Assembly: GCF_002939985.1 (NCBI RefSeq)
Contig: NZ_MDFM01000001.1
Span: forward strand, 124,001-188,000
From: Xanthomonas hortorum pv. cynarae
GTDB taxonomy: Bacteria; Pseudomonadota; Gammaproteobacteria; Xanthomonadales; Xanthomonadaceae
Direction of reading: 5' to 3'
DNA length: 64,000 nt
In this document: in pieces, positions 31,722 through 41,763 of the stretch
How positions within the stretch are numbered: position 1 is the first letter of the stretch
How the letters are laid out: each line of letters starts with the position of its first letter
The notes under the pieces: model-generated
What the model was told of the DNA's origin: nothing
The model's database searches: none
The model's input: the letters and a program-made list of their open reading frames with translations, nothing else
Position numbers and translations under genes: made by a program

Positions 31722-32744
31722 TCACCAGCCCGCCAGCACCAACTTGCCGATCGTGCTGCCGCTTTCCAGCCGCCGATGCGCCTCGCGCAACTGCTGCGCA
31801 TTGATCGGCGACAGCGTCTCGGTCTGCGTGGTGCGCAGTTCGCCCGCATCGATCAGGCTGGCCGCACGATTGAGGATGCGGTGCTGCTCGACCATATCTT
31901 CTGTTGCATAGCGGGCGCGCGTGAACATCAGTTCCCAGTGGATGCCGATGCACTTGGATTTGTACGGGTCGCCAATCGACAGCGGGCCGCGCGGCTCCAC
32001 GATCAAGCCCACGTGTCCCTGGGGTGCCAGGATCTCGCCCAACTGCTGCCAGTAGCGGTCGGTGTCGGCCAGATTGAGCGCCGCATCCACACTCTGCAGG
32101 CCTAGCGCCTGCAATTGCGGGTGCAACGGTTGGTGGTGATCGATCACATGCTGCGCGCCCATCTGGCGCACCCATTCAATCGTCTCCGGACGCGATGCAG
32201 TGGCGATGACCGTGAAGCCGGCATGCCGCGCCAGCTGGATCGCAATGGAGCCCACGCCACCGGCACCCCCGATGATCAGTAAGTGCTTGCCGCGATTGCG
32301 TGCGCCGTCGAAGGCGAACGGCATGCGCTGGAACAACAACTCCCACGCGGTCAGCGTGGTCAGCGGCAACGCAGCCGCCTCGGCGAAGCTGAGCGAGGTC
32401 GGCTTGCAGCCGGCGATGCGCGCATCGACCAACTGGTACTGCGCGTTGCTGCCCGGCCTTCCGATATCTCCTGCGTAATAGACCTCGTCGCCCACCACGA
32501 ATGCAGTGACCTCCGGGCCGACCGCTTCGACCACGCCGGCGGCGTCGTAGCCGAGAATTTTCGGCGCATCCAGCGTTTGCGGCTTGGGCGCACGTACCTT
32601 GGTGTCGACCGGATTCACCGAGATCGCCTCCACACGCACTAATAAGTCATACCCGGACGGCGCCGCAGGCGACGGAAGCTCCATGTCAAGCAGCGACTCG
32701 GGATCGTCGATTGGAAGATGGCGAGTGATGGCGATGGCTTTCAT
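31722..32744 (-). CDS. Zinc-free alcohol dehydrogenase / quinone oxidoreductase-like protein
   Basis: The 340-residue product is a medium-chain dehydrogenase with a GroES-like N-terminal domain (VEAISVNPVDTKVRAP, LGYDAAGVVEAVGPEV) and a Rossmann domain (LLIIGGAGGVGSIAIQLARHAG). The four-cysteine zinc lobe of classical ADHs is missing, which places it with the quinone-reductase-like, zinc-independent members. It probably uses NADPH to reduce a quinone or enone. It lies 159 bases upstream of fadH on the same strand, and GGAGCGCCTCG precedes the ATG. Confidence 0.9.
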   Translation of the reverse strand: MKAIAITRHLPIDDPESLLDMELPSPAAPSGYDLLVRVEAISVNPVDTKVRAPKPQTLDAPKILGYDAAGVVEAVGPEVTAFVVGDEVYYAGDIGRPGSNAQYQLVDARIAGCKPTSLSFAEAAALPLTTLTAWELLFQRMPFAFDGARNRGKHLLIIGGAGGVGSIAIQLARHAGFTVIATASRPETIEWVRQMGAQHVIDHHQPLHPQLQALGLQSVDAALNLADTDRYWQQLGEILAPQGHVGLIVEPRGPLSIGDPYKSKCIGIHWELMFTRARYATEDMVEQHRILNRAASLIDAGELRTTQTETLSPINAQQLREAHRRLESGSTIGKLVLAGW

Positions 32745-33155
32745 CGAGGCGCTCCTTTGGGGAGTTCAGGGTGCGTTGTGATGCCATTGACCCGCAACCA
32801 CCAAGCCCACAATTCAGCTCGGACTAGGGCTCGCATTCACCAATGTGGTCGCGGAGTCATGCCGCCTGTCCCCCGGGGGTCAGACCGCAAGCGTATTCAA
32901 CTGGCTTAATTGGGCTGCCGTTCATGCGGGGCAATTGTGCTAACTGAGCGCCCGGTCCTTTCCTTCATGAAGCTGTATACGTAGTATTGAGTGGGATCGC
33001 CGTCTCTGTTGATTGCTTTCACATGTTATATGTCCGTTAACGCGATCTTCACTGAAGCCGGCTTAATCTGCGCCCCGATGGCTCTGGATGTGACGAGCAT
33101 CTTTACCAAGAACAATGCCTCTATCGGTTTATCTCCCAAAGAAGGAGCTGTATAC
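32745..33155. other. Intergenic space and leader of the OmpA-like gene
   Basis: These 411 bases separate the divergent ADH-like and OmpA-like genes and hold no supported gene. A frame in phase with the OmpA-like gene stays open back to 32991, but it has no signal sequence at that start and no ribosome site. Promoters for both genes must lie here. I see no unambiguous -35/-10 pair. Confidence 0.5.
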
Positions 33156-34253
33156 ATGAACAAGAAAATTCTCACTGCCGCGTTGCTTGGCGGCCTGGCG
33201 TTTGCCCAGGCTGCTTCCGCGCAGGAATTCGATGACCGTTGGTACCTGACCGGTAGCGCTGGCTTCAACTTCCAGGACAGCGATCGTCTGACCAATGATG
33301 CTCCGTTCGTGACCCTGGGTCTGGGCAAGTTTGTCAGCCCGAACTGGTCGATCGACGGCGAGCTGAACTATCAGAACCCGAATTTCGATGCCAACCAGGA
33401 CCAGAACTGGAGCCAGTACGGCATCTCGTTCGACCTGCGTCGCCACTTCATCGCTGAAGGCCGCGGCTGGAACCCCTACCTCCTGTTCGGTCTGGGCTAC
33501 CAGCGTTCGGAAGAAGAGTTCGACGCAACCCCGAACCCGGTTTCGCCGGGCCAGCAGAAAGACGGCAACTTTGCCGCCAAGGCTGGCGTCGGTCTGCAGA
33601 CCACCTTCGACAAGCGCGTTGCCGTGCGTGCCGAGTTGGCCTACCGCGCTGACTTCAACGACCAGAGCGTTGCTGCTCCGCAGGAAGACTGGTTCGGCGA
33701 CGTGCTGGCTTCGGTCGGCGTCGTGATCCCGTTGGGACCGGCTCCGTCGACCGCTCCGCCGCCGGCTCCGGCTCCGGTTGCTCCGAGCTGCGCAGACCTG
33801 GATGACGACGGTGACGGCGTCAACAACTGCGACGACAAGTGCCCGGCTTCGCAGCCTGGCCAGACCATCGGTCCGGACGGTTGCCCGGTTCCTGTGTCGA
33901 TCGACCTGAAGGGCGTGAACTTCGACTTCAACAAGTCGACCCTGCGTCCGGACGCACAGTCCATCCTGAGCGAAGCGACCGAGATCCTGAAGCGTTACCC
34001 CGACCTGAAGGTCGAGGTTGCCGGTCACACCGACTCGAAGGGTACCGACGCGTACAACCAGAAGCTGTCCGAGCGTCGTGCGACCACCGTGTACGACTAC
34101 CTGACCAAGAACGGCGTTGATGCGTCGCGTCTGGTTGGCCCGATCGGCTACGGCGAGAGCCGTCCGATTGCTCCGAACGCCAACCCGGATGGTTCCGACA
34201 ATCCGGAAGGCCGTGCGAAGAACCGTCGTACCGAGCTGAACGTCCAGAACTAA
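33156..34253 (+). CDS. OmpA/OprF-family outer membrane protein
   Basis: The 365-residue product starts with a clear signal peptide (MNKKILTAALLGGLAFAQAASA, cut before QEF). An 8-strand beta-barrel domain follows (about residues 24-195), then a Pro/Ala hinge (APSTAPPPAPAPVAP), a short calcium-type repeat DLDDDGDGVNNCDDKCP, and a C-terminal OmpA peptidoglycan-binding domain with VNFDFNKSTLRPDAQ and VAGHTDSKGTDAYNQKLSERRA. It anchors the outer membrane to peptidoglycan. AAGGAG lies 8 bases before the ATG, and a strong terminator follows. Confidence 0.95.
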   Translation: MNKKILTAALLGGLAFAQAASAQEFDDRWYLTGSAGFNFQDSDRLTNDAPFVTLGLGKFVSPNWSIDGELNYQNPNFDANQDQNWSQYGISFDLRRHFIAEGRGWNPYLLFGLGYQRSEEEFDATPNPVSPGQQKDGNFAAKAGVGLQTTFDKRVAVRAELAYRADFNDQSVAAPQEDWFGDVLASVGVVIPLGPAPSTAPPPAPAPVAPSCADLDDDGDGVNNCDDKCPASQPGQTIGPDGCPVPVSIDLKGVNFDFNKSTLRPDAQSILSEATEILKRYPDLKVEVAGHTDSKGTDAYNQKLSERRATTVYDYLTKNGVDASRLVGPIGYGESRPIAPNANPDGSDNPEGRAKNRRTELNVQN

Positions 34254-34275
34254 TTGGACCGCTAGCTGCTGCATA

Positions 34276-34302
34276 CAAAACCCGGCCTTGTGCCGGGTTT
34301 TG
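34276..34302 (+). terminator. Terminator after the OmpA-like gene
   Basis: CAAAACCCGGC (34276-34286) and GCCGGGTTTTG (34292-34302) form a perfect 11-bp stem with a 5-base loop. The T run is within the 3' arm, followed by TCTTTG. Confidence 0.88.
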
Positions 34303-34443
34303 TCTTTGTAGGGCCAGGAAAAGTGCGTCGAGTCGCCGCCAAACCTGTCTGTGTTGCCATCCAGGCACGGTTCCGGTTGAAACAGCGTTCATCGCTGCCT
34401 ACACTCGCCGCGTCAACACCAAACTCATAATTGGAAGAACCCG

Positions 34444-34962
34444 ATGCTGCGTACCGCCACGGCAGGTTTGCTCTGTCTCGCTTTGATTCCTGCCGCTTAC
34501 GCCGCCCCGAACTGCGCCGGCAGCACGGTGTCCCAGCCGCTGCCGTTGCCTGCCACGGTGATTGCGCCGGCGGCGGCCGAGTTCTACACCCGTAGCGTCC
34601 AGCTGGGCATGCCCACCGGCGTGTTGGCCCAGCCCTACACCAGCGAGCAATCGGTGGACCGCGTGCTGCTGCGGTTGCGCGTGGAAGGCTGCCAGGACCT
34701 GGCCAAGGTGATTCCGCCCGGCGGCACGGTCAATCCGAACGATCCGGCCGCCTACAAGGCCACCACTGCGTTCGACAACACGCCGTGGCGTTTTGACATG
34801 AGCCAGAACGGCAAGCGCATGACCGCCGAAGAATTCGATGCCTGGATGAAGGCGCGCGGTGTGCGTGTGGTCAAGGCGCGTCCGGTGGCTGCGCCGGCTC
34901 CAGCTGCTGCTGCGGCAACTGCAATGCCTGCGGCCGACGCCAAGTCGGTCGAAAACAAGTAA
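34444..34962 (+). CDS. Exported protein of unknown function
   Basis: The 172-residue product has a signal peptide (MLRTATAGLLCLALIPAAYA, cut before APNC). The mature part carries two cysteines (NCAG and EGCQD) that could form a disulfide, and it ends in an Ala/Pro-rich segment. I do not recognise the family. It starts 19 bases... upstream of the pseudouridine synthase gene after its stop, so the two may form an operon. TTGGAAGAACCCG lies before the ATG. Confidence 0.75.
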   Translation: MLRTATAGLLCLALIPAAYAAPNCAGSTVSQPLPLPATVIAPAAAEFYTRSVQLGMPTGVLAQPYTSEQSVDRVLLRLRVEGCQDLAKVIPPGGTVNPNDPAAYKATTAFDNTPWRFDMSQNGKRMTAEEFDAWMKARGVRVVKARPVAAPAPAAAAATAMPAADAKSVENK

Positions 34963-34981
34963 GCGGCACGGTCGGGACGGC

Positions 34982-35833
34982 ATGACCCGGCGGCCTCCGC
35001 CGGCAACGTCCCGGCAACGCAAGCGTGGTCCTGCTGGTGCTTCGCGCGCCTCCGTTACGGCCACCGCGACCACCGCACCGCGCCACGGGCTGGCGCGCGT
35101 GCTGTCCAAATTGGGCGTGTGTTCGCGTACCGAAGCGGCACGCTGGATCTCCGAAGGGCGGGTCAGCGTGGCTGCGCGTGTGGTCCACGACCCCGAATAT
35201 CCGATCCGCGCCGATCAGCAGTCGAGCATTACCGTCGACGGGCAGCCGTTGGCCGGGCCGGCGCGCTGCTATCTGATGCTCAACAAGCCGCGCGGCGTGG
35301 TCACGACCGTGCGCGACGAGCAGGGCAGGGACACCGTGTATCGCTGCTTCGATGGTGCCGGATTGCCGTGGATCGCGCCGGTCGGGCGATTGGACAAGGC
35401 CAGCGAAGGGCTGCTGCTCTTCAGTAACGACCCGCAATGGGCGGCGGCGGTGACCGATCCTGCGACCGGGCCGGACAAGACCTATCACGTGCAGATCGAT
35501 TGCCGCCCGAGTGCCGAGCAACTGGCGCAGTTGCGGGCCGGTGTGGTCGATCCCGATCCTGAGGGCGATGGTGCGCTGCTGCGCGCCAAGCACGTTGGCG
35601 TGCTGCGCGAAGGCGAGCGCAATGCGTGGCTGGAGATCGTGCTGGACGAGGGCCGCAATCGGCAGATCCGCCGCTTGTTGGCAGCGCTGGAGATCGGGGT
35701 GCTGCGGCTGGTGCGGGTGGCGATCGGTGCGCTGGCAATGGGTGAGTTGGGCAAAGGCGCGTGGCGCATGCTCAGCGCCGAGGAAGTCAGGGCGCTGACG
35801 GCGGCTCCCGCCAGCGCGCCAGACGCGCGCTGA
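34982..35833 (+). CDS. rRNA pseudouridine synthase, RsuA/RluB/E/F family
   Basis: The 283-residue product starts with a basic Pro/Arg/Thr-rich stretch. An S4 RNA-binding domain follows (RVLSKLGVCSRTEAARWISEGRVSV, about residues 40-64), and then the catalytic domain with LMLNKPRGVVTT and the active-site aspartate in GRLDKASEGLLLFSND. It converts a specific rRNA uridine to pseudouridine, but the exact site cannot be assigned. It begins 19 bases after the exported-protein gene. Its last 47 bases overlap the convergent HNH gene. Confidence 0.88.
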   Translation: MTRRPPPATSRQRKRGPAGASRASVTATATTAPRHGLARVLSKLGVCSRTEAARWISEGRVSVAARVVHDPEYPIRADQQSSITVDGQPLAGPARCYLMLNKPRGVVTTVRDEQGRDTVYRCFDGAGLPWIAPVGRLDKASEGLLLFSNDPQWAAAVTDPATGPDKTYHVQIDCRPSAEQLAQLRAGVVDPDPEGDGALLRAKHVGVLREGERNAWLEIVLDEGRNRQIRRLLAALEIGVLRLVRVAIGALAMGELGKGAWRMLSAEEVRALTAAPASAPDAR

Positions 35834-36176
35834 GCAAGGCGCTGACGACTTCAAAAGCACGTGCGTCGCCGGCGCCGTTGGCATCGTGGCGGCGACCCTT
35901 GGCGTGATTGCAACCGGCACAGGCCAGGGCGAGATTACGCGCCGCATTCGCATCGTCGCCGACCATCGCGCACAGCGCGGCCGCTGCGCGACCGCCGAAC
36001 CAGGCCTGCGGGATTACGTGTTCCAGGGTGGTGTGGCCGAGCGGCTCGCCATCGGCGCGCAGCTGCAAGCGCCGACGGCAATGCAGGCAGCGGGTTTCCC
36101 AACTGCCGTCCAGTAAATGCGCCTGGGCATCGGTGTGCGCCGCCAGCAACAGCCGTTGGCGCAGCACCGTGCGCAT
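35787..36176 (-). CDS. HNH endonuclease domain protein
   Basis: The 129-residue product has the HNH pattern with a zinc site: RCLHCRRRL near residue 29, TTLEHVIPQAWFGG near 50 and NLALACAGCNHAKGRRHD near 80. It probably cleaves or nicks DNA, but its target is unknown. The ATG overlaps the kbl stop (TGATG), so it is probably translated together with kbl. It also overlaps the 3' end of the pseudouridine synthase gene by 47 bases in the opposite direction. Confidence 0.82.
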   Translation of the reverse strand: MRTVLRQRLLLAAHTDAQAHLLDGSWETRCLHCRRRLQLRADGEPLGHTTLEHVIPQAWFGGRAAAALCAMVGDDANAARNLALACAGCNHAKGRRHDANGAGDARAFEVVSALLSARLARWREPPSAP

Positions 36177-37384
36177 CAGTTTTTGATGACGTCCAGTTCG
36201 CGGCCGATCTTGATGAATGCAGCGATCGCCTGATCCAACTGCTCGCGGGTGTGCGCGGCGCTGATCTGGGTACGGATGCGTGCCTGGCCCTTGGGCACCA
36301 CCGGGAAGAAGAAGCCGATGGCGTAGATGCCTTCTTCCAGCAGGCGCTCGGCGAATTGTTGCGCCAGCGGTGCGTCGTAGAGCATCACCGGGCTGATCGG
36401 ATGCACGCCGGGTTTGACGTCGAAACCGGCGGCGGTCATGCGCTCGCGGAAGTAGCGGGTGTTGTCGACCAGTTGCGTACGCAGCTCGCCAGCGGCTTCC
36501 AGCATCTCGAACGCCTTGATGCCGGCAGCCACCACGTGCGGCGGCAGTGAATTGGAAAACAGATAGGGACGCGAGCGCTGGCGCAGCAATTCGATGACTT
36601 CACGCTTGGCGGTGGTGAAGCCGCCCAGTGCGCCGCCCATCGCCTTGCCCAGCGTACCGGTGAAGATATCGATCTGGTCCAGCACGCCTTTGACCTCGGC
36701 CGAGCCGCGGCCGCTCGCACCGAGAAAGCCGGTGGCGTGGCATTCGTCGATATGCACCAGTGCGTTGTACTTGCGGGCGAGGGCGGTGATCTCGTCCAGC
36801 GGGGCGATGAAGCCGTCCATCGAGAATACGCCGTCGCTGGTGATCAGCTTGGTCTTGCAGCCGGCGGCATCGGCGGCCTGCAGCTGCGCTTCCAGGTCGG
36901 CCATGTCGCAGTTGGCGTAGCGGAAGCGCTTGGCCTTGCACAGACGTACGCCGTCGATGATCGAGGCGTGGTTGAGCGCGTCGGAGATGATGGCGTCGTG
37001 CTCGCCGAGCAACGGTTCGAACAGGCCGCCGTTGGCATCGAAACAGGCGGCATAGAGGATGGTGTCCTCGGTGCCGAAGAAGTCGGCGATGGTGCGCTCG
37101 AGTTGCTTATGCAAATCCTGGGTGCCGCAGATGAAGCGCACCGAGGCCATGCCGAAGCCGTGCGTGTCCAGCGCGTCCTTGGCGGCCTGGATGATGTCCG
37201 GGTGGTCGGCAAGGCCCAGATAGTTGTTGGCGCAGAAGTTGAGCACGCTGCGGCCGTCGGCGAGGGTGATCTGCGCCGACTGCGGGCCGATGATGATGCG
37301 CTCGGACTTGAACAGGCCCTGGGCCTGGATCGCCTCCAGTTCGACAGCGTAATGGGCGGTCAGCGCGGCGGGAGTGTTGGTCAT
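36176..37384 (-). CDS. kbl: Glycine C-acetyltransferase (2-amino-3-ketobutyrate CoA ligase)
   Basis: The 402-residue product is a PLP-dependent alpha-oxoamine synthase close to E. coli Kbl. Blocks present are [59 protein letters not shown] and the PLP lysine in [15 protein letters not shown]. It splits 2-amino-3-ketobutyrate with CoA to glycine and acetyl-CoA, the step after threonine dehydrogenase. tdh is not next to it but about 6 kb away. The start at 37384 ([16 protein letters not shown]) fits the family. An upstream ATG adds a hydrophobic run. Confidence 0.95.
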   Translation of the reverse strand: MTNTPAALTAHYAVELEAIQAQGLFKSERIIIGPQSAQITLADGRSVLNFCANNYLGLADHPDIIQAAKDALDTHGFGMASVRFICGTQDLHKQLERTIADFFGTEDTILYAACFDANGGLFEPLLGEHDAIISDALNHASIIDGVRLCKAKRFRYANCDMADLEAQLQAADAAGCKTKLITSDGVFSMDGFIAPLDEITALARKYNALVHIDECHATGFLGASGRGSAEVKGVLDQIDIFTGTLGKAMGGALGGFTTAKREVIELLRQRSRPYLFSNSLPPHVVAAGIKAFEMLEAAGELRTQLVDNTRYFRERMTAAGFDVKPGVHPISPVMLYDAPLAQQFAERLLEEGIYAIGFFFPVVPKGQARIRTQISAAHTREQLDQAIAAFIKIGRELDVIKN

Positions 37385-37555
37385 GGCGATCGCAGTGGCA
37401 GAAAGAAGCACGATTTTAACGATCACAGCGGCATACCACTACGTCATGCAAAATCGGTATAAGCGCAGGCGTGTATGTCATTTCACCGCCCGCGTAGCGC
37501 TGCGCAGCATGGCATGCTTGCTGTTCAGCTGCGCCCAACCGGCCAGGAGATTGCT

Positions 37556-38575
37556 GTGACCCACCCCCGCTACCGCTTCGTGTCGATCCTGTTGTGCAGC
37601 TTGCTGGCCCTGGCCGGCCCGGCTGGCGCGCGCGACATCGGTCTGCTCAATGTGAGCTATGACCCCACCCGCGAGTTCTATCGCGACTACAACAGCGCGT
37701 TCGCCGCGCATTGGAAGCAGCAACATCCGCAGGACACGGTGACGGTGGAAACCTCGCACGGCGGCTCCGGGAAACAGGCGCGCGCAGTGATCGACGGCAT
37801 CGAGGCCGATGTGGTCACGTTGGCGCTGGCCTACGACGTGGACGCGATCGCCGAGAAGGCCAAGCTGATCGACAGCGATTGGGAAAAGCGCCTGCCCGAC
37901 AACAGCGCGCCGTACACCTCGACGATCGTGTTCCTGGTGCGCAAGGGCAACCCGAAGAACATCCACGATTGGCCGGATCTGCTGCGCTCCGGCGTGGCGG
38001 TGGTGACGCCCAACCCCAAGACCTCCGGCGGCGCGCGCTGGAATTATCTGGCTGCCTGGGCGTATGCCGACCGCATCTTCAAGGGCGACCGCGCGCGCAT
38101 CGTGCGCTACATGCAGGCGCTGTTCCGCAACGTGCCGGTGTTGGACACGGGCGCGCGCGGTGCCACGACGACCTTCGTGCAGCGTGGTATCGGCGATGTG
38201 CTGCTGGCCTGGGAAAACGAAGCACTGCTGGCGCGCGATGAACTGGGCAAGGACAAGTTCGAGATCGTGGTGCCGAAGTTGTCGATCCTGGCCGAGCCGT
38301 CGGTGGCCTTGGTCGACAAGAACGTCGACAAACACGGCACGCGCGATGTGGCCGAGGCCTACCTGAAGTATCTATACGCGCCGGAAGGCCAGAAACTGGC
38401 GGCCAAGCATTTCTATCGCCCGCGTCACCCGGAATTTGCCGACCCGGCGGATCTGGCGCGCTTCCCGGACATCAAGCTGGTGACCATCCAGGAAGCGTTC
38501 GGCTCGTGGGACAAGGCGCAGCAGGAACACTTCGCCGACGGTGGTGTGTTCGATCAGATCCAGGCAAAAAAGTAG
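37556..38575 (+). CDS. sbp: Sulfate/thiosulfate ABC transporter, substrate-binding protein
   Basis: The 339-residue product begins at GTG, with AGGAG 6 bases upstream, and has a signal peptide ([18 protein letters not shown], cut before RD). The mature protein shows the sulfate-binding family blocks [32 protein letters not shown] and [18 protein letters not shown]. It captures sulfate or thiosulfate in the periplasm. It leads the complete cysT-cysW-cysA importer and is divergent from kbl. Transcription is probably under a CysB-type sulfur control, which I infer only from gene content. Confidence 0.95.
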   Translation: MTHPRYRFVSILLCSLLALAGPAGARDIGLLNVSYDPTREFYRDYNSAFAAHWKQQHPQDTVTVETSHGGSGKQARAVIDGIEADVVTLALAYDVDAIAEKAKLIDSDWEKRLPDNSAPYTSTIVFLVRKGNPKNIHDWPDLLRSGVAVVTPNPKTSGGARWNYLAAWAYADRIFKGDRARIVRYMQALFRNVPVLDTGARGATTTFVQRGIGDVLLAWENEALLARDELGKDKFEIVVPKLSILAEPSVALVDKNVDKHGTRDVAEAYLKYLYAPEGQKLAAKHFYRPRHPEFADPADLARFPDIKLVTIQEAFGSWDKAQQEHFADGGVFDQIQAKK

Positions 38576-38578
38576 GCA

Positions 38579-39439
38579 ATGCAGATGTCGGTTGCTCCCC
38601 ATCCAGCGCCGTCATCGCGCCGACGCGTGATGCCGGGGTTGGGCTTGAGTCTTGGAATTACGCTGACCTGGCTGGGATTGATTGTGTTGATCCCGCTGCT
38701 GGGCATCTTTATCAAAACCAGCGGATTGGGTTGGGACGGCCTTTGGCGGGTGTGGAGCGAGCCACGGGTGTTGTCGGCGTTGCGGGTGAGCTTCGGTACG
38801 GCGTTCGTAGCCGGCGCCTTCAACGCACTCATGGGAACCTGGGTGGCGTGGGTGTTCGTGCGCTACAACTTCCCGGGCAAGCGCTTCTTCGACGCGGTGA
38901 TCGATCTGCCATTCGCGTTGCCCACCGCAGTTGCAGGTATCGCGCTGACTGCGTTGTATGGCGGCAACGGTTGGGTCGGGCGCTGGCTGGAGGCGATCGG
39001 TATCAAGGTCGCCTATACGCAGTTGGGGATCGTGCTGGCGCTGGTGTTTGTCGGCCTGCCGTTCGTGGTGCGGGTGGTGCAGCCGGTGCTGGCCGAGAGC
39101 GAGCGTGAACTGGAAGCGGCCGCCGCCACGCTGGGCGCCTCACGTTGGCAGACGGTCTGGCGGGTGGTGCTGCCGGGACTGTGGCCAGCGGTACTGACCG
39201 GGTTTGCGCTGGCCTTCGCGCGCGGCGTGGGTGAGTACGGTTCGGTGATCTTCATCGCCGGCAATCTGCCCAATTCCACCGAGATCGCGCCGCTGCTGAT
39301 CACCATCCGGCTGGAAGAATTCGATTATGCCGGCGCCACCGCGATTGCGGCGGCAATGCTGCTGCTGTCGTTCGTGATCCTGCTGGTGGTCAATACGCTG
39401 CAGGCACGCCTGCTGCGCTATCAACGGAGGCCTGCATGA
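38579..39439 (+). CDS. cysT: Sulfate ABC transporter permease CysT
   Basis: The 286-residue inner-membrane protein has six hydrophobic segments and the permease EAA loop [29 protein letters not shown]. It forms the channel with CysW. It lies 3 bases after sbp, and its stop overlaps the cysW start (ATGA), so the operon is tightly coupled. It is called cysU in some genomes. Confidence 0.95.
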   Translation: MQMSVAPHPAPSSRRRVMPGLGLSLGITLTWLGLIVLIPLLGIFIKTSGLGWDGLWRVWSEPRVLSALRVSFGTAFVAGAFNALMGTWVAWVFVRYNFPGKRFFDAVIDLPFALPTAVAGIALTALYGGNGWVGRWLEAIGIKVAYTQLGIVLALVFVGLPFVVRVVQPVLAESERELEAAAATLGASRWQTVWRVVLPGLWPAVLTGFALAFARGVGEYGSVIFIAGNLPNSTEIAPLLITIRLEEFDYAGATAIAAAMLLLSFVILLVVNTLQARLLRYQRRPA

Positions 39440-40389
39440 ACGATGCTGTTTCGTCGCTGCCCTCCATGCTGCAGAACCGCACAATGACCGAACAGGCGCG
39501 CCGCATCACCGACTCGGCCACCAACGAGCCTCGCTGGGTGCAGTGGTTGATGATTCTGGGCGCGCTGCTGTTTCTGCTGGCGTTTCTGCTGCTGCCGCTG
39601 GTGCTGGTGTTTGCCGAGGCGCTGCGGGGTGGTTGGGAAACGTTTTTGCGCGCAGTGGTCGATCCGGATGCGTTGTCAGCGATCAAGCTGACCTTGATCG
39701 TGACTGCGATCGTGCTGCCGCTGAATCTGGTATTCGGGGTGGCGGCGGCGTGGGCGGTGAGCAAGCATCGCTTTCCCGGCAAGCGCTTGCTGATCAGCCT
39801 GATCGATTTGCCGTTTTCAGTGTCGCCGGTGGTGGCGGGTTTGATCTTCGTGCTGATCTTCGGGCGCAGCGGTTGGGCGTGGCCGTTGATCGACGAAGGT
39901 TGGCGGGTGCAGCTGCCGTTTTTTGGCGAGATGCTGATTCAGCTGCCACGCATCGTGTTCGCGCTGCCGGGCATCGTGCTGGCGACGACTTTTGTCACGT
40001 TTCCGTTTATTGCGCGCGAGCTGATGCCGCTGATGGAGCAGCAAGGCAGCGATGAAGAACTGGCGGCATTGAGCCTGGGCGCGAGCGGCTGGCAGATGTT
40101 CTGGCGGGTGACCCTGCCCAATATCCGTTGGGGCCTGATGTACGGCGTGCTGCTGTGCGCGGCGCGCGCGATGGGCGAGTTTGGTGCGGTGTCGGTGGTG
40201 TCCGGGCATATCCGCGGGCGCACCAATACGCTTCCCTTGCATGTGGAAATTCTCTACAACGAATACGCCTACAGCGCCGCGTTTGCGTGTGCCTCGCTGC
40301 TGGCATTGACCGCGCTGCTGACGCTGGCGCTGAAGACGTATCTGGAATGGCGGCATGGCGACTCGCTCGCCGCCAACCACCGACATTGA
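39436..40389 (+). CDS. cysW: Sulfate ABC transporter permease CysW
   Basis: The 317-residue product has a hydrophilic N-terminus of about 35 residues, then six membrane segments and the EAA loop with [25 protein letters not shown]. It pairs with CysT. Its start overlaps the cysT stop, and a GAGGTG ribosome site for cysA follows its stop. Confidence 0.95.
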   Translation: MNDAVSSLPSMLQNRTMTEQARRITDSATNEPRWVQWLMILGALLFLLAFLLLPLVLVFAEALRGGWETFLRAVVDPDALSAIKLTLIVTAIVLPLNLVFGVAAAWAVSKHRFPGKRLLISLIDLPFSVSPVVAGLIFVLIFGRSGWAWPLIDEGWRVQLPFFGEMLIQLPRIVFALPGIVLATTFVTFPFIARELMPLMEQQGSDEELAALSLGASGWQMFWRVTLPNIRWGLMYGVLLCAARAMGEFGAVSVVSGHIRGRTNTLPLHVEILYNEYAYSAAFACASLLALTALLTLALKTYLEWRHGDSLAANHRH

Positions 40390-40396
40390 GGTGAAC

Positions 40397-41428
40397 ATGG
40401 GCATCCGCATCCACCGCCTGCGCAAGCAGTTCGACACGTTCACTGCGCTGGACGACATCACGTTGGACGTGCGCCAGGGTGAGTTGCTGGCACTGCTGGG
40501 GCCGTCGGGCTCAGGCAAGACCACGTTGTTGCGCATCATGGCCGGGCTGGAGCATGCCGATGGCGGGCAGGTGCTGTTCGGCGATGAAGATGCCACGCGC
40601 ATGAGTGTGCAGTCGCGCCGGGTCGGCTTCGTGTTCCAGCACTACGCGTTGTTCAAGCATATGGACGTGTTCGAGAACATCGCCTTCGGTCTGCGGGTGC
40701 GGCGCGGTAACGAGCGTTGGGCTGAAGCGCGTATTCGCGCACGCGTGGAAGAATTGCTGGCGCTGGTGCAGTTGCATGGCCTGGAGCAGCGCTATCCCAC
40801 CCAGCTGTCCGGTGGTCAGCGTCAGCGTGTGGCACTGGCGCGTGCGTTGGCGATCGAGCCGCGCGTGCTGCTGCTGGACGAGCCATTTGGGGCGCTGGAT
40901 GCGCAGGTGCGCCGCGACCTGCGCCGCTGGCTGCGCGAGCTGCACGAACGTACCGGTCTGACCACGGTGTTCGTGACCCACGATCAGGAAGAAGCGCTGG
41001 AACTGGCCGACCGGGTGGCGATCCTCAACCGCGGCCGCATCGAGCAGCTCGACACCCCGGCGATGATCTACGACAAGCCGGCCTCGCCGTTCGTCTATTC
41101 GTTCGTGGGCGCGGTGAACCGCATTCCTGGTGTGCTGGCGGAAGGTCGGATCCAGGTGGCCGGGCATGCATTGCCGGCGGCTAACGCCGCGTTGGCCGCA
41201 GGCCCGGTGGAGGTGTATGTGCGACCGGAAGATCTGGTGCCCGATGACGCCGGTTGGCCGGCGACAGTGGCCTGGTCGCAGCGCAGCGGTGCGCGTCTGC
41301 GTCTGCGCGCAACGCTTGAGCCGGCAGGCAACGAGGTGGAAGTGGAACTGCCGGCCTCGGCGGGGAGTTTTCAGCCAGGGCAGCAGCTAAGGCTGGCGGC
41401 GCGGCATTACGGGGTGTTTCCGGTGTGA
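40397..41428 (+). CDS. cysA: Sulfate ABC transporter ATP-binding protein CysA
   Basis: The 343-residue ATPase has Walker [17 protein letters not shown] (about residues 36-51), the signature [16 protein letters not shown] and Walker [14 protein letters not shown], followed by an OB/TOBE-type C-terminal domain ([12 protein letters not shown]). It powers sulfate uptake. GAGGTGAAC lies just before the ATG, 7 bases after cysW. A dispersed repeat begins about 28 bases after its stop. Confidence 0.95.
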   Translation: MGIRIHRLRKQFDTFTALDDITLDVRQGELLALLGPSGSGKTTLLRIMAGLEHADGGQVLFGDEDATRMSVQSRRVGFVFQHYALFKHMDVFENIAFGLRVRRGNERWAEARIRARVEELLALVQLHGLEQRYPTQLSGGQRQRVALARALAIEPRVLLLDEPFGALDAQVRRDLRRWLRELHERTGLTTVFVTHDQEEALELADRVAILNRGRIEQLDTPAMIYDKPASPFVYSFVGAVNRIPGVLAEGRIQVAGHALPAANAALAAGPVEVYVRPEDLVPDDAGWPATVAWSQRSGARLRLRATLEPAGNEVEVELPASAGSFQPGQQLRLAARHYGVFPV

Positions 41429-41456
41429 TTCAACGCCGGCTGGGGCCGGTATTGAA

Positions 41457-41579
41457 TGGGGACTTGGGATTTGGGAGTAGGGATTCGGGATTCGCAGAGC
41501 GGGTCCGCTTTTGCTTTGGCATTACGAATCCCCAATTCCCAATTCCCAATTCCCAATTCCCAATTCCCAATTCCCAATC
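41457..41579. repeat. GGGATT-rich dispersed repeat with seven CCCAATT units (copy 1)
   Basis: The left part (41457-41496) repeats GGGATT-type units such as GGGATTCGGGATTCG. The right part (41526-41579) has GAATCCCC followed by seven tandem 7-base units, six CCCAATT and a final CCCAATC (41531-41579). The two parts are roughly complementary, so the whole can fold into a long hairpin. A related element lies at 63581-63704. Confidence 0.8.
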
Positions 41580-41763
41580 TCAAGATCCTGCGCATTCAGT
41601 CGATGAGATGGGCATCCTGATCAGCACTATCGGTGGTTAAAGCCTGTGTGCTGGTTCAAAGGCGCACGACGTTGATGTTGCGCTGCAATGACAGTTGGAC
41701 TAATAAAGTCACTGCAGCGTTGCTTCGCGTCATCCGACCGCCCATCGACCCAGGAGATGCTCC

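Noticed and set aside
32991-33155. An N-terminal extension of the OmpA-like protein
   Set aside because: The signal peptide begins at 33156, with a perfect ribosome site 8 bases before it. The extension would bury the signal.
41531-41579. CCCAATT array as a CRISPR
   Set aside because: Units are 7 bases with no spacers, and no cas genes are near.
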